DNA of 6,747 bases from Mucilaginibacter sp. UBA4741 (GTDB taxonomy: Bacteria > Bacteroidota > Bacteroidia > Sphingobacteriales > Sphingobacteriaceae): contig DHIR01000138.1 in assembly GCA_002403905.1 (NCBI GenBank), positions 1 through 6,747 of the forward strand, given 5' to 3'. Positions within the stretch are counted from its first letter, which is position 1; every line of letters starts with the position of its first letter. The position numbers were made by a program, and so were the translations under genes. This document shows, in pieces, positions 1 through 6,604 of the stretch. A model generated the notes under the pieces. The model had not been told where the DNA came from, searched no databases, and saw only the letters and a program-made list of their open reading frames with translations.

Positions 1-5
1 GGGTA

Positions 6-13
6 CAAATATA
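6..13 (-). promoter_or_regulatory. Possible -7 promoter box for a minus-strand gene beyond the left edge
   Basis: Read on the minus strand these bases are TATATTTG, a perfect match to the Bacteroidota -7 consensus TAnnTTTG. A TTG lies upstream on the same strand, but with only about 14 bases of spacing instead of the usual 19 or so, so the -33 element is poor. It lies downstream of the PepSY-like gene and would drive a gene that starts outside the window. The rest of positions 1-67 is AT-rich, with no gene and no clear terminator. Confidence 0.3.
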
Positions 14-67
14 TGCCAGTAAAGCGGCAACCGATATAATTTAACTAAATTTTTATACTAACTCAAA

Positions 68-712
68 TTAAGGTACCAGGAAAAAGTAAATAAGGTAACA
101 TATTAAGGCACCAACGCCGAAAGTTATAAAGCCATTTACCCGTTTCTTTTTCATAAAACAGATCATAATCAAACCCGTCAATGATAACAAACTCATAAAT
201 ATAGCCGCTATATCAATAATATATGACCATTTTTTCCCTGTATCGCGCCCCTTATGCAGATCATTAATTACAGCTACTAAACCTAGCCTGGTTTCGGTTA
301 TTTTATAATCTCCTGTACCACGATCAACAAACGCATCAGCGCTATAGCCCGGGCCTTTAAAAGACAACGAACACTGATCGTCGTCAATTATAAAATCGCT
401 TATCTCGCCTTTAATATTGTGTTTGCTTTTTAATAATTGTACGATCTCTAATTTTGCTATAGCTGCGGTGTCTTTTACTTTCACCCATTTTAAGGGCAGT
501 TGCCCGGTTATTTTATTTTTACTTTCCTTCCCTCCTAACCATTCAGCATGATTGAGTGTGAACCCTGTAACCGCAAAAAACAGCACTATTACAAAACTCA
601 CCATTGATAAGTATATGTGTAACCAGCGCGAAACCGAAGCCGTTCGTTTCTTCCATAACTGTTTAGGCTGTTTATTAACTTTATTAGGGAACGACGAGTT
701 TTTTGTCACCAT
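68..712 (-). CDS. PepSY-associated transmembrane protein, small (214 aa)
   Basis: Inner-membrane protein of the PepSY-associated TM-helix type, probably a heme-binding electron-transfer partner of the upstream FMN transferase. A basic cytoplasmic N-terminus (residues 1-30) leads into RWLHIYLS and a first membrane segment at about 35-54 ending GFTLNH. An extracytoplasmic domain follows (about 56-160), with a VDRGTGDYKI stretch like the PepSY fold and the segment INDLHKGRDTG. Two further hydrophobic segments lie at about 163-186 and 193-213, separated by KKKRVNG. H32, H55 and H153 sit where such families carry conserved membrane-proximal histidines, so heme ligation is plausible but inferred. 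It is shorter than the four-helix PepSY proteins of 350-500 residues; small two- or three-helix versions exist. The start codon lies one base after the stop of the apbE-like gene (TAAGATG), which implies co-transcription and translational coupling. Function beyond membrane redox is unknown. Confidence 0.8.
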   Translation of the reverse strand: MVTKNSSFPNKVNKQPKQLWKKRTASVSRWLHIYLSMVSFVIVLFFAVTGFTLNHAEWLGGKESKNKITGQLPLKWVKVKDTAAIAKLEIVQLLKSKHNIKGEISDFIIDDDQCSLSFKGPGYSADAFVDRGTGDYKITETRLGLVAVINDLHKGRDTGKKWSYIIDIAAIFMSLLSLTGLIMICFMKKKRVNGFITFGVGALICYLIYFFLVP

Positions 713-713
713 C

Positions 714-2228
714 TTAATTACTTTTTTTTACAAAGTCTAGCCCTACAGCAGTCACCTCTGGATTACCACGCAGGGTCATCGGTTTAACCGGTTTGCTAAA
801 GTTAATATCCTGGCTCATTAGTTGGTGCGTGCCATGTTCGCGGGCAACTTCAATCATTAGGGTATAATTACCTAATTTTACCAATTCGCCTTTATCATTT
901 TTACCATCCCATTTCAAAGTATATTTTCCCGCGGGCCTGGTGGCGCTGGTTGTCGAGCTGATGTTGGGATCACCGTTTGCCAACCTCGAATAGTAGGTAT
1001 CATACCAGGTATCCATATCATGCAAGTACTTAGGTTTACGATACCATAACGCAATGTTACGTACAGGTTTTTTATCCTTATCAATAACCCACACGGCTAC
1101 ATAAGGGCTATGTACTCTAAACTCTTCTATCTCACGCAATTCCAATTTTATAACTAACTCGTAGTTTGGGTCCCATAAATTATCAGCTACAGGTGTTTTA
1201 ACCTTTTCAGGTTGCATCACCGCAAGCATTTCCAAAGCCTTCCAACCTTCGCTTTCTACTCTTTTACCATCGCTGGTTATCAGCATAAACTCCGCATGCG
1301 GAACTGTTGTTGCCAGCGCTTTACTTTCATCAGGTGTAAGCACATTAAATGCGGTAGCCAAGGCACCGGCATCGGTTGCATTATCTGCCACAACCGTTGC
1401 ACTTATAACCTTATCAGCCGGCATCCCGCTACGCGGATCAACAATGTGCGAGCGCCATTGGCCATTTACCAATTCGCCACGACGATAGTTGCCACTGGTA
1501 GCTACAGCCTTATTGTTGATTATTAGCTTAGATATAGGCGCATCGTTCTCGGCGTCAGCTTTAGGATCGCTAACCTGTATTTGTTCGGTATGTGCACCCC
1601 TTACAACTATATCTCCACCTATATTCATTACTACGGCAGCTATGCCTGCCTGGGCTAGCGCAGCATCACAGGCTTTGTTAATAACATAACTTTTTGCAAA
1701 TGAATTAAGCATCAATGGCGCATCATCTAAACGCAATGCTGTTGAATTGGCTTTATTTAATACCCAGTGCGTCTTTTTAACAATGGCTACCGCATCAGCA
1801 ATTTCCTGTTCGGTTGGATTGCGGTTTTGTTTGGCAGCATCTTTCCATAATTTACCCACCACCTCTGCCGATGCGTCCAGCGCGCCGCTACTTTGTACAC
1901 GCCATTTATCAAAAAGGCTAAGTACTTCAAATAGTTCAGGAGATATTTTGATGGCCTTTTTTTCACTTTTTAACCATTTACTAAACTCGCTTGATGCATC
2001 ATAACCGCTTAATATTTTATTCATTTGGACGATCTTGCCCATTGCTGCTTTTTCGGCAACATCAGCTTGTTGTTGCGATGATGCAAAAACCTTTAACTCA
2101 AGTGATGTCCCTAATACATTTTCAAAATCAGAAACATATACATTGGAGGCCTTTCTTGCCGGAACAATTAAACTACTGCAGATTAAAAACAAAAACAAAC
2201 TACAGCTTATGAAAATTATATTTTTCAT
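714..2228 (-). CDS. apbE: Exported FAD:protein FMN transferase (ApbE family) with C-terminal DUF2271-like domain
   Basis: Probable transferase that moves FMN from FAD onto a Thr/Ser of an exported redox protein. Residues 1-24 form a signal peptide or membrane anchor; C17 lacks a good lipobox. The ApbE domain spans about 30-340: LSGYDASSEFSKW (73-85), LNSFAKSYVIN with K179, MNIGGDI (201-207), ATSGNYRR (243-250), HIVDPRSGMPA (261-271) and TDAGALATAF (285-294). Some usual residues differ. The canonical D-x-G-G-x-A-K-G is NSFAKS here, and the DAxxT Asp position is G288 with D286 two residues earlier; T292 is kept. Residues about 350-500 match DUF2271: YELVIKLEL, SPYVAVWVIDKDKKPVR, LWYRKPKYL, TSATRPAGKYTLKWDGKNDK and AREHGTHQLMSQ. 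At 504 aa it is longer than the roughly 350 aa of plain ApbE because of this fusion. A 1-base gap couples it to the PepSY-like gene. The fold assignment is firm; activity and target are inferred. Confidence 0.9.
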   Translation of the reverse strand: MKNIIFISCSLFLFLICSSLIVPARKASNVYVSDFENVLGTSLELKVFASSQQQADVAEKAAMGKIVQMNKILSGYDASSEFSKWLKSEKKAIKISPELFEVLSLFDKWRVQSSGALDASAEVVGKLWKDAAKQNRNPTEQEIADAVAIVKKTHWVLNKANSTALRLDDAPLMLNSFAKSYVINKACDAALAQAGIAAVVMNIGGDIVVRGAHTEQIQVSDPKADAENDAPISKLIINNKAVATSGNYRRGELVNGQWRSHIVDPRSGMPADKVISATVVADNATDAGALATAFNVLTPDESKALATTVPHAEFMLITSDGKRVESEGWKALEMLAVMQPEKVKTPVADNLWDPNYELVIKLELREIEEFRVHSPYVAVWVIDKDKKPVRNIALWYRKPKYLHDMDTWYDTYYSRLANGDPNISSTTSATRPAGKYTLKWDGKNDKGELVKLGNYTLMIEVAREHGTHQLMSQDINFSKPVKPMTLRGNPEVTAVGLDFVKKSN

Positions 2229-2264
2229 TCAGATTAATTTTTAATAATACATAACGTTAGTATA

Positions 2265-2272
2265 CAAATATG
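2265..2272 (-). promoter_or_regulatory. Possible -7 box upstream of the apbE-like gene
   Basis: On the minus strand the bases read CATATTTG, one mismatch from TAnnTTTG. It lies about 36 bases upstream of the apbE start, giving a leader of about 30 bases. No TTG is seen at the expected -33 distance. The 95-base gap between murF-alr and apbE shows no clear terminator, so read-through from murF-alr is also possible. Confidence 0.3.
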
Positions 2273-2323
2273 TTGTGCAATCCTGAAGTAATTCTATTGT
2301 TACGAATAAATCGATAATAAAAT

Positions 2324-4786
2324 TTACTCGTAAAAATAAACCCGCTTTACGCGTTGAGAAATATTAGTTAATATTTCATAAGGTATTGTGCCAATTTGGG
2401 TTGCCAATTCTTCTATCCGATGCTGTTCGTTAAATACAATCACCTCATCCCCTTCTTTAACTTCAACCCCGGTTACATCTATCATGCACATATCCATTGA
2501 TATATTGCCAATTGTAGGCACTACAACGCCTTTAACCAGCATACTGCCCACTCCGTTGCCAAATGCACGTAAATATCCGTCAGCATAGCCAATACGCACG
2601 GTAGCTATCTGTCCATCTTTGGTCATAACCCCATTTCTGCCATAGCCAACTGTATCGCCGGCTACAATTTTTTTAACCTGCGATATACTCGTTTTTAAAC
2701 TGGTAATGGGTTGTAAGGCACTATCTGTTGCAGGTATCGCGGCGTCTATTCCATATAAACCGATGCCCAACCTTACCATATCAAATTGTGCAGACGGCCA
2801 GCGGGTAATGCCCGATGTATTTGATAAGTGCTTAATAATGTTATATCCCAAACATTGCTCTATCTTTTCAGTCGCCTTTACAAACCTGTCTATCTGTATA
2901 GTAGTAAAGTCATCATGCTCTGGGGCCTCGCTTGCCACCAAATGCGAGAACATTGATAAAACGCGCACATACTTGTCGTCATCCAACAAATCGCAAAGCA
3001 TATCAATATCAAAAAGCTCAAATCCTAAACGATGCATGCCGGTATCTATTTTTAAATGTACCGGGTAATTTAAAATATCGTTTTGCTGCATATATTTAAT
3101 AAAGTCATCAAACAACCCAAAGCTATAAAGTACCGGTTCCAACTTAAATTCAATCAGCTTATCAAATGCAGATTGTTCGGCATTCAACACCATTATCGGC
3201 ATATTTATACCTGCTTGCCGTAAAGAAACACCTTCGTCCGTATAAGCTACCGCTAAATAATCAACCTTATTATACTGTAGCATATTAGCTAACTCAAACG
3301 TGCCACTGCCGTAACTAAAGGCCTTTACCATCGCCATTAGCTTTACACCGGGCCTAAGTTTTGATTTATAATAGTTCAGGTTATTCAACATCGCGTTTAG
3401 GTTGATCTCCATCACCGTTTCGTGCGTTTTTTGCACCAGGGCTCTGCTAACCCGCTCAAATTCAAAACTACGCGAACCTTTTATGAGGATAGTTTCGCTT
3501 TTAAAATTCAGGTTTAGTAAATGGTTAAGCAACTCCGTTGTATCTGTATAGAAAAACTTTTCAGGCGCTTCAAAATATTGCTGATGATTTGCCAATGCTT
3601 CGCCTACCCCTATAAACTTGTCTACTTTTTTTGATTTAATCAATTCGGCGACTTGCTTATACAGCACATCTTCCTGTAAACCCGACTGAAATATATCTGA
3701 TAGCACCAACGTTTTTTTTTGCTGCTGATTTTGTTGGTTTAAAAAATTAAGGGCGATCTCCAGAGATTGAATATCCGAGTTGTAGGAGTCGTCAATAACA
3801 GAGCAATCATTAATACCTGTTTTAAGTTCTAAACGCATGCTAACCGGGTTTAGATGCTCTAAACGTTTATCGGTTTCATCGGGCGAATAATCTAAGGCCA
3901 ACATCGTAGCCCAGCAAACTATCGCGTTTTCTATAGATGCCTGATCAAGAAAAGGGATCAAACATTCTATCTCCTCGCCTTTAAATTTGGCACGCAGGTA
4001 GTAATTTTTTTTTATGATCGTCTCGCTAAAAACATATAAATCTGCCTGGTCAAAAGTACGGCTCCAGATAAAACAGTTTAAGGCCGATATATTCTCTTTA
4101 TAATCAACTAACTGATCGTAGTTATGAATTAGTAGCCGGCAGTTTTTAACCAGTTTTAGCTTTTCTGATATTTTTTCTTGGTCATTTTCAAACCCCTCGT
4201 CATGCGCGGGGCCTAAATGGGTTAATACACCTATTGTTGGTTTTATAATAGCTTCCAGCCTATCCATTTCGCCCGGCAAGGATATACCAGCCTCAAATAT
4301 ACCAAGGTCGTTTCTCTCATTAATCTGCCAAACAGAAAGCGGCACACCAATTTGTGAATTATAGCTTTTTGAATTACGCACAATGCTTTTATCAGCGGTC
4401 ATCAACTGGTATAGCCATTCCTTGACAATGGTTTTACCATTACTGCCGGTTATACCTATAACTTCCAAATTAAAGCGCTCACGATGGTGTTTGGCCAGCG
4501 TTTGTAAGGCGGCAAGTACATCTATTACAATTAAAAAGTTAGCATCAGGCAGTTTAATTTCGGGCCCTTCTTTAACCACAAAGTTGCGTACACCCGCGGC
4601 ATAGGCCTCCGCAATAAACTCATGCCCGTTGCGTCTGCCACTAAGGGCAAAAAACAAACCTTCCACAGCAGTGTTGATACGGCGGCTATCTGTAAGTAGT
4701 ACGCTGATGATAACTTCTGTTATGATATCACCTTCGGCATCTATAATTTGCTTAACTTCTTTTATTGAATATTGGTTGCTTAGCAT
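2324..4786 (-). CDS. murF-alr: Bifunctional MurF (UDP-MurNAc-tripeptide:D-Ala-D-Ala ligase) / alanine racemase
   Basis: Cytoplasmic peptidoglycan enzyme of 820 residues joining two activities. The N-terminal Mur ligase part (about 1-450) ligates D-Ala-D-Ala to UDP-MurNAc-tripeptide using ATP. It shows the substrate-domain motif TDSRR (32-36), the P-loop GITGSNGKT (111-119), the EAGIS/PGEMD region (165-175), DDSYNSD (332-338) and a terminal GSRSFEFERV (437-446). The C-terminal part (about 456-820) is a fold-type III PLP alanine racemase. It has the PLP lysine in MAMVKAFSYG (K488), substrate-binding R586 in DTGMHRLGFE, SNTSG (655-659), RLGIGLYG (672-679), VGYGRNG, catalytic tyrosine Y734 in RIGYADGY, and SMDMCMID (763-770). 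No frameshift or lost catalytic residue is seen. The fusion is the normal architecture in many Bacteroidota and couples L- to D-Ala conversion with its use. It is divergent from recX, with 60 bases between starts. The first ATG was chosen; no strong ribosome binding site is seen. Confidence 0.97.
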   Translation of the reverse strand: MLSNQYSIKEVKQIIDAEGDIITEVIISVLLTDSRRINTAVEGLFFALSGRRNGHEFIAEAYAAGVRNFVVKEGPEIKLPDANFLIVIDVLAALQTLAKHHRERFNLEVIGITGSNGKTIVKEWLYQLMTADKSIVRNSKSYNSQIGVPLSVWQINERNDLGIFEAGISLPGEMDRLEAIIKPTIGVLTHLGPAHDEGFENDQEKISEKLKLVKNCRLLIHNYDQLVDYKENISALNCFIWSRTFDQADLYVFSETIIKKNYYLRAKFKGEEIECLIPFLDQASIENAIVCWATMLALDYSPDETDKRLEHLNPVSMRLELKTGINDCSVIDDSYNSDIQSLEIALNFLNQQNQQQKKTLVLSDIFQSGLQEDVLYKQVAELIKSKKVDKFIGVGEALANHQQYFEAPEKFFYTDTTELLNHLLNLNFKSETILIKGSRSFEFERVSRALVQKTHETVMEINLNAMLNNLNYYKSKLRPGVKLMAMVKAFSYGSGTFELANMLQYNKVDYLAVAYTDEGVSLRQAGINMPIMVLNAEQSAFDKLIEFKLEPVLYSFGLFDDFIKYMQQNDILNYPVHLKIDTGMHRLGFELFDIDMLCDLLDDDKYVRVLSMFSHLVASEAPEHDDFTTIQIDRFVKATEKIEQCLGYNIIKHLSNTSGITRWPSAQFDMVRLGIGLYGIDAAIPATDSALQPITSLKTSISQVKKIVAGDTVGYGRNGVMTKDGQIATVRIGYADGYLRAFGNGVGSMLVKGVVVPTIGNISMDMCMIDVTGVEVKEGDEVIVFNEQHRIEELATQIGTIPYEILTNISQRVKRVYFYE

Positions 4787-4801
4787 AATGGCACTAATTT
4801 G
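4772..4801 (+). promoter_or_regulatory. Possible recX promoter
   Basis: TTG at 4772-4774 is followed after 20 bases by TAATTTG (4795-4801), one base short of the TAnnTTTG -7 consensus. Transcription would start near 4808 and leave a leader of about 40 bases before the recX ATG. The site overlaps the murF-alr start codon on the other strand, so the two divergent genes could influence each other. The match is imperfect. Confidence 0.3.
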
Positions 4802-4846
4802 CTTATATTTCTATCAATAGAAGAATTTTTAACAACTTTGGTTTTA

Positions 4847-5329
4847 ATGGATATCCCAAAAAAACAAAAAATAACCGACGAGAAGACCGCCTTAACCAAA
4901 GCCGAACATTATTGTGCCTACCAGGAACGCTCGCAGCAGGAAGTGAGGGATAAACTATTTGAATGGGGATTGCGGCCACAGGTTGTTGAGGATATTATTT
5001 CGCAGTTAATTACAGGTGGTTTTTTGAACGAGGAGCGCTTTGCAAAAGCTTATGCCAGGGGCAAGTTTAACCAGAAAGGATGGGGACGACTAAAAATAAA
5101 GCAGGGTTTAAAATTAAAAAAGGTGCCTGACGTATTGATAAAAAAAGCATTGGAGAGCCTTAACCCTGATACCTATTTGCAAACCCTGGAAAAGGTGATA
5201 CAAAAGAAAAGCACTTTGATCAACGAAAAAGACCCCTACAAACGCCGGTACAAACTACAGCAATATGCTCGTGGCCGTGGCTTTGAAACCGACCTGGTGG
5301 CAGATGTTTTGAAAGACAAAGGTTTATAG
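4847..5329 (+). CDS. recX: Regulatory protein RecX
   Basis: Cytoplasmic RecA modulator. RecX proteins bind in the groove of the RecA-DNA filament and usually limit strand exchange. The product is 160 residues, all-helical and basic, within the usual family range of about 150-270. It shows the tandem three-helix repeats of the family: residues about 12-55 with AEHYCAYQERSQQEVRDKL and VVEDIISQL, then the signature GGFLNEERFAKAYARGKFNQ followed by GWGRLKIKQGL (about 57-88), then a last repeat ending RRYKLQQYARGRGFETDLVADVL. The ATG at 4847 is preferred. A TTG at 4799 is in frame, but the 16 added residues are hydrophobic, unlike RecX, and would overlap the promoter region. There is no recA beside it, so regulation with recA is not evident. 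It is the last protein gene before the tRNA unit; no intrinsic terminator is seen, only an A-rich run at 5335-5347. Confidence 0.93.
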   Translation: MDIPKKQKITDEKTALTKAEHYCAYQERSQQEVRDKLFEWGLRPQVVEDIISQLITGGFLNEERFAKAYARGKFNQKGWGRLKIKQGLKLKKVPDVLIKKALESLNPDTYLQTLEKVIQKKSTLINEKDPYKRRYKLQQYARGRGFETDLVADVLKDKGL

Positions 5330-5355
5330 TTTCTCAAAAAAAATAAAGGTTTTAC

Positions 5356-5385
5356 TTGTAGAATATGCATTTCTATCTATATTTG
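5356..5385 (+). promoter_or_regulatory. Bacteroidota-type promoter of the tRNA-Gly/tRNA-Leu unit
   Basis: TTG at 5356-5358 (-33) is followed after 19 bases by TATATTTG at 5378-5385, a perfect TAnnTTTG -7 box. Transcription should begin near 5390-5393, about 43 bases before mature tRNA-Gly. Spacing and both boxes fit the known Bacteroidota housekeeping sigma pattern, and no other good promoter lies before the tRNAs. Confidence 0.75.
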
Positions 5386-5390
5386 CACTC

Positions 5391-5434
5391 CCAACGCGAA
5401 AGCAACTATGCAATAGCAAAAGGATCATACCAAC

Positions 5435-5441
<7 letters not shown>
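5391..5441 (+). repeat. 12-base direct repeat spanning the tRNA-Gly leader
   Basis: The 12-mer CCAACGCGAAAG occurs exactly at 5391-5402, around the predicted transcription start, and at 5430-5441. In the second copy the last seven bases are the 5' acceptor strand of tRNA-Gly. The copies start 39 bases apart. The first copy could be a relic of a lost tandem tRNA, or an extra strand able to pair with the tRNA 3' acceptor strand at 5500-5506. Confidence 0.8.
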
Positions 5442-5507
<66 letters not shown>

Positions 5508-5508
5508 C

Positions 5509-5533
5509 AAATCCCTTTCATAAGAAGGGATTT
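5509..5533 (+). other. Hairpin between the two tRNAs
   Basis: AAATCCCTT (5509-5517) pairs perfectly with AAGGGATTT (5525-5533) around a 7-base loop. It begins two bases after tRNA-Gly. Only a short, broken U-run follows (TTTATTGTT), so it may be a partial attenuator or a processing structure rather than a full terminator. No separate promoter is evident for tRNA-Leu, which argues for read-through. Confidence 0.55.
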
Positions 5534-5556
5534 ATTGTTAAAAGGTTTATACACCT

Positions 5557-5641
5557 GCTCAGATGGTGGAACTGGTAGACACGCAGGACTTAAAATCCTG
5601 TTCCCGTTAAAGGAGTGCGGGTTCGATTCCCGCTCTGAGTA
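5557..5641 (+). tRNA. tRNA-Leu (anticodon UAA)
   Basis: An 85-base class II tRNA with a long variable arm. The acceptor stem is 5557-5563 with 5634-5640 (GCTCAGA/TCTGAGT, first pair G-U). The D arm contains GGTGGAACTGGTAGAC. The anticodon stem is CAGGA/TCCTG (5584-5588 and 5596-5600) with loop CTTAAAA, anticodon TAA at 5591-5593. The variable arm covers about 5601-5616, and the T arm is GCGGG/CCCGC (5617-5633) with loop TTCGATT. The discriminator is A5641; CCA is not encoded. The 3' part is overlapped antisense by the recombinase remnant, suggesting it served as, or lies next to, an attachment site. Confidence 0.97.
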
Positions 5642-5642
5642 C

Positions 5643-5687
5643 AAACCCGGATACAGTACGATTAGTCGTTCTGATCCGGGTTTTTTT
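5643..5687 (+). terminator. Intrinsic terminator of the tRNA unit
   Basis: AAACCCGGAT (5643-5652) pairs with ATCCGGGTTT (5674-5683). The inner part extends the stem with CAG/CTG (5654-5656 and 5671-5673) and ACGA/TCGT (5658-5661 and 5666-5669) around a TTAG loop. Seven Ts (5681-5687) follow. It lies two bases after tRNA-Leu and is the clear end of the tRNA transcript. Confidence 0.92.
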
Positions 5688-5744
5688 ATGCTCTAAACTA
5701 CTGTTAATCTGATAAATAAGTAGCGCTGCTTGGTTGACTATTCC

Positions 5745-5795
5745 GGTTCGATGTCCCGTTTTAGAATAAGTCCATTTTTCAGGGAACATCGAACC
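5745..5795. repeat. Imperfect inverted repeat inside the recombinase remnant
   Basis: GGTTCGATGT (5745-5754) is the exact reverse complement of ACATCGAACC (5786-5795). CCC (5755-5757) and GGG (5782-5784) extend it past one bulged base, leaving a 24-base loop. The arms encode the conserved GSMF and HRTG stretches of the recombinase, so chance similarity is possible. They also resemble a tRNA T-arm (GGTTCGAT). Confidence 0.5.
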
Positions 5796-6061
5796 AATTA
5801 TAAACCTTTGACCTTCAATATCTGCATTTAAGTACAATAGGTCAAGTTTTTGGAGGTTTTCTACTGCTTTGTAAACGAGCCCTTCAATATTAACTGATGC
5901 ACTACTATTAGCAGCAAAGTCATTTAATTTAGCCTCAAGCCTTACAATCTTTTCTTCGGCTTCTTTTTTAATCATTTTATACTCTGATTGATCTAAGCCG
6001 TCATTTAAAAGTAGCTCCCTCGCGTCTCGTCCTGGTTTTACTTGTCGTTTTTGAGTAGTAA

Positions 6062-6586
6062 TACTGGAATCAGTTTACACCGATAACAGGCAATGTATTT
6101 TCAGTTGACGCTGCCGGCCCTGCATGTAAAACCACAAGCGCAACCATGTTAACCTCTGCTGTAAGTGATATGCAAACTGCATATACAGACGCCGCCGGAC
6201 GCATTAACCCCGACTTCTTAAATTTGGGAGCCGGAACTATTGGTGGATTAACGCTTACACCAGGGCTTTATAAATGGACAAGTCCAGTTAACATCCCAAC
6301 AGATATTGCAATTGCAGGCGGCCCGGACGATGTATGGATATTCCAGGTTGCTGGGACTCTTAAAATGAGTTCTGCAGTTAGAGTTACCCTGAGCGGTGGT
6401 GCACAAGCAAAGAATATCTACTGGCAAGTTGCTGGTGCCGTTACCTTTGGTACCACTAGTCATTTTGAAGGAAATATTTTAGGGCAAACAGGTATTAATT
6501 TGCAAACAGGCGGATCAATAAACGGAAGATTATTAGCACAAACTGCTGTAACTTTACAAATGAATACTGTTACACAGCCACAATAA
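6062..6586 (+). pseudogene. 5'-truncated ice-binding-like protein (DUF3494), C-terminal part
   Basis: The plus frame is open from 6062, just after an in-frame TAA, and gives 174 codons to the TAA at 6584. It matches the C-terminal two-thirds of DUF3494 ice-binding-like proteins, secreted right-handed beta-helices found in cold-adapted bacteria and adhesins. Family features before the first ATG include QFTPITGNVFSVDAAG, so that ATG (6146, 146 codons) is not the true start. After it come AYTDAAGR, GGLTLTPGLYKW, DDVWIFQVAGTLKMSSAV, LSGGAQAKNIYWQVAG, HFEGNILGQTGINL and GGSINGRLLAQTAVTL. Full members have about 230-260 residues; the signal peptide and the first 60-90 residues are missing. No ribosome binding site or promoter is seen before 6146. 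The true 3' end is intact and has its own terminator. The gene was probably cut by the same event that truncated the recombinase. Any present expression would give a non-secreted fragment. Confidence 0.85.
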
Positions 6587-6604
6587 AAATAAAGCTTATT
6601 ATTG

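Larger units (their letters stand above)
5607..6062 (-). pseudogene. C-terminal remnant of a large serine recombinase (integrase), truncated
   Basis: The minus-strand frame is open from about 6074 to 5607 and matches only the C-terminal end of the large serine recombinases common in Bacteroidota. These normally have about 500 residues: a catalytic N-terminus, a recombinase domain, a zinc ribbon and a coiled coil. What remains is the coiled-coil stretch (ARELLLNDGLDQSEYK and then KEAEEKIVRLEAKL, about 6023-5920) and the conserved tail RFIIGSMFPEKW, HRTGIVNQ and LLIYQINSSL (to about 5694). The catalytic serine domain and zinc ribbon are absent, so it cannot be active. An internal ATG at 5975 gives 122 codons but is not a natural start. 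After EHKK (about 5685) the frame has no stop, runs through the tRNA terminator and ends antisense in tRNA-Leu with the tail RAGIEPALL. This reads as the decayed end of an element integrated at tRNA-Leu. Family assignment is strong; the exact limits are uncertain. Confidence 0.8.

Noticed and set aside
1212..2212. Several plus-strand open frames opposite the apbE-like gene
   Set aside because: They are antisense to a well-supported gene, have no family features and no start signals.
2229..2323. FMN riboswitch upstream of the flavin transferase gene
   Set aside because: The 95-base gap is AT-rich, has no conserved stem structure, and is too short for the leader RNA of that class.
2324..4786. 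MurF-Alr fusion as an assembly or frameshift artefact
   Set aside because: Both halves have complete motifs in one continuous frame, and this fusion is established in Bacteroidota.
4799..4846. An upstream TTG start for recX
   Set aside because: The added 16 residues are hydrophobic, unlike RecX N-termini, and the ATG at 4847 gives a normal-length protein.
5741..5760. A partial tRNA or attachment-site copy (CGGTTCGATGTCCCG) downstream of tRNA-Leu
   Set aside because: It matches only the T-arm core, with an insertion. It encodes the conserved HRTG motif of the recombinase, which explains the bases without a duplicated tRNA end.
5607..5975. A complete 122-residue novel protein ending RAGIEPALL
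   Set aside because: Its last part is tRNA-Leu and terminator read antisense, the middle is a recombinase tail, and similarity continues upstream of its ATG. It is a truncated gene, not a new one.
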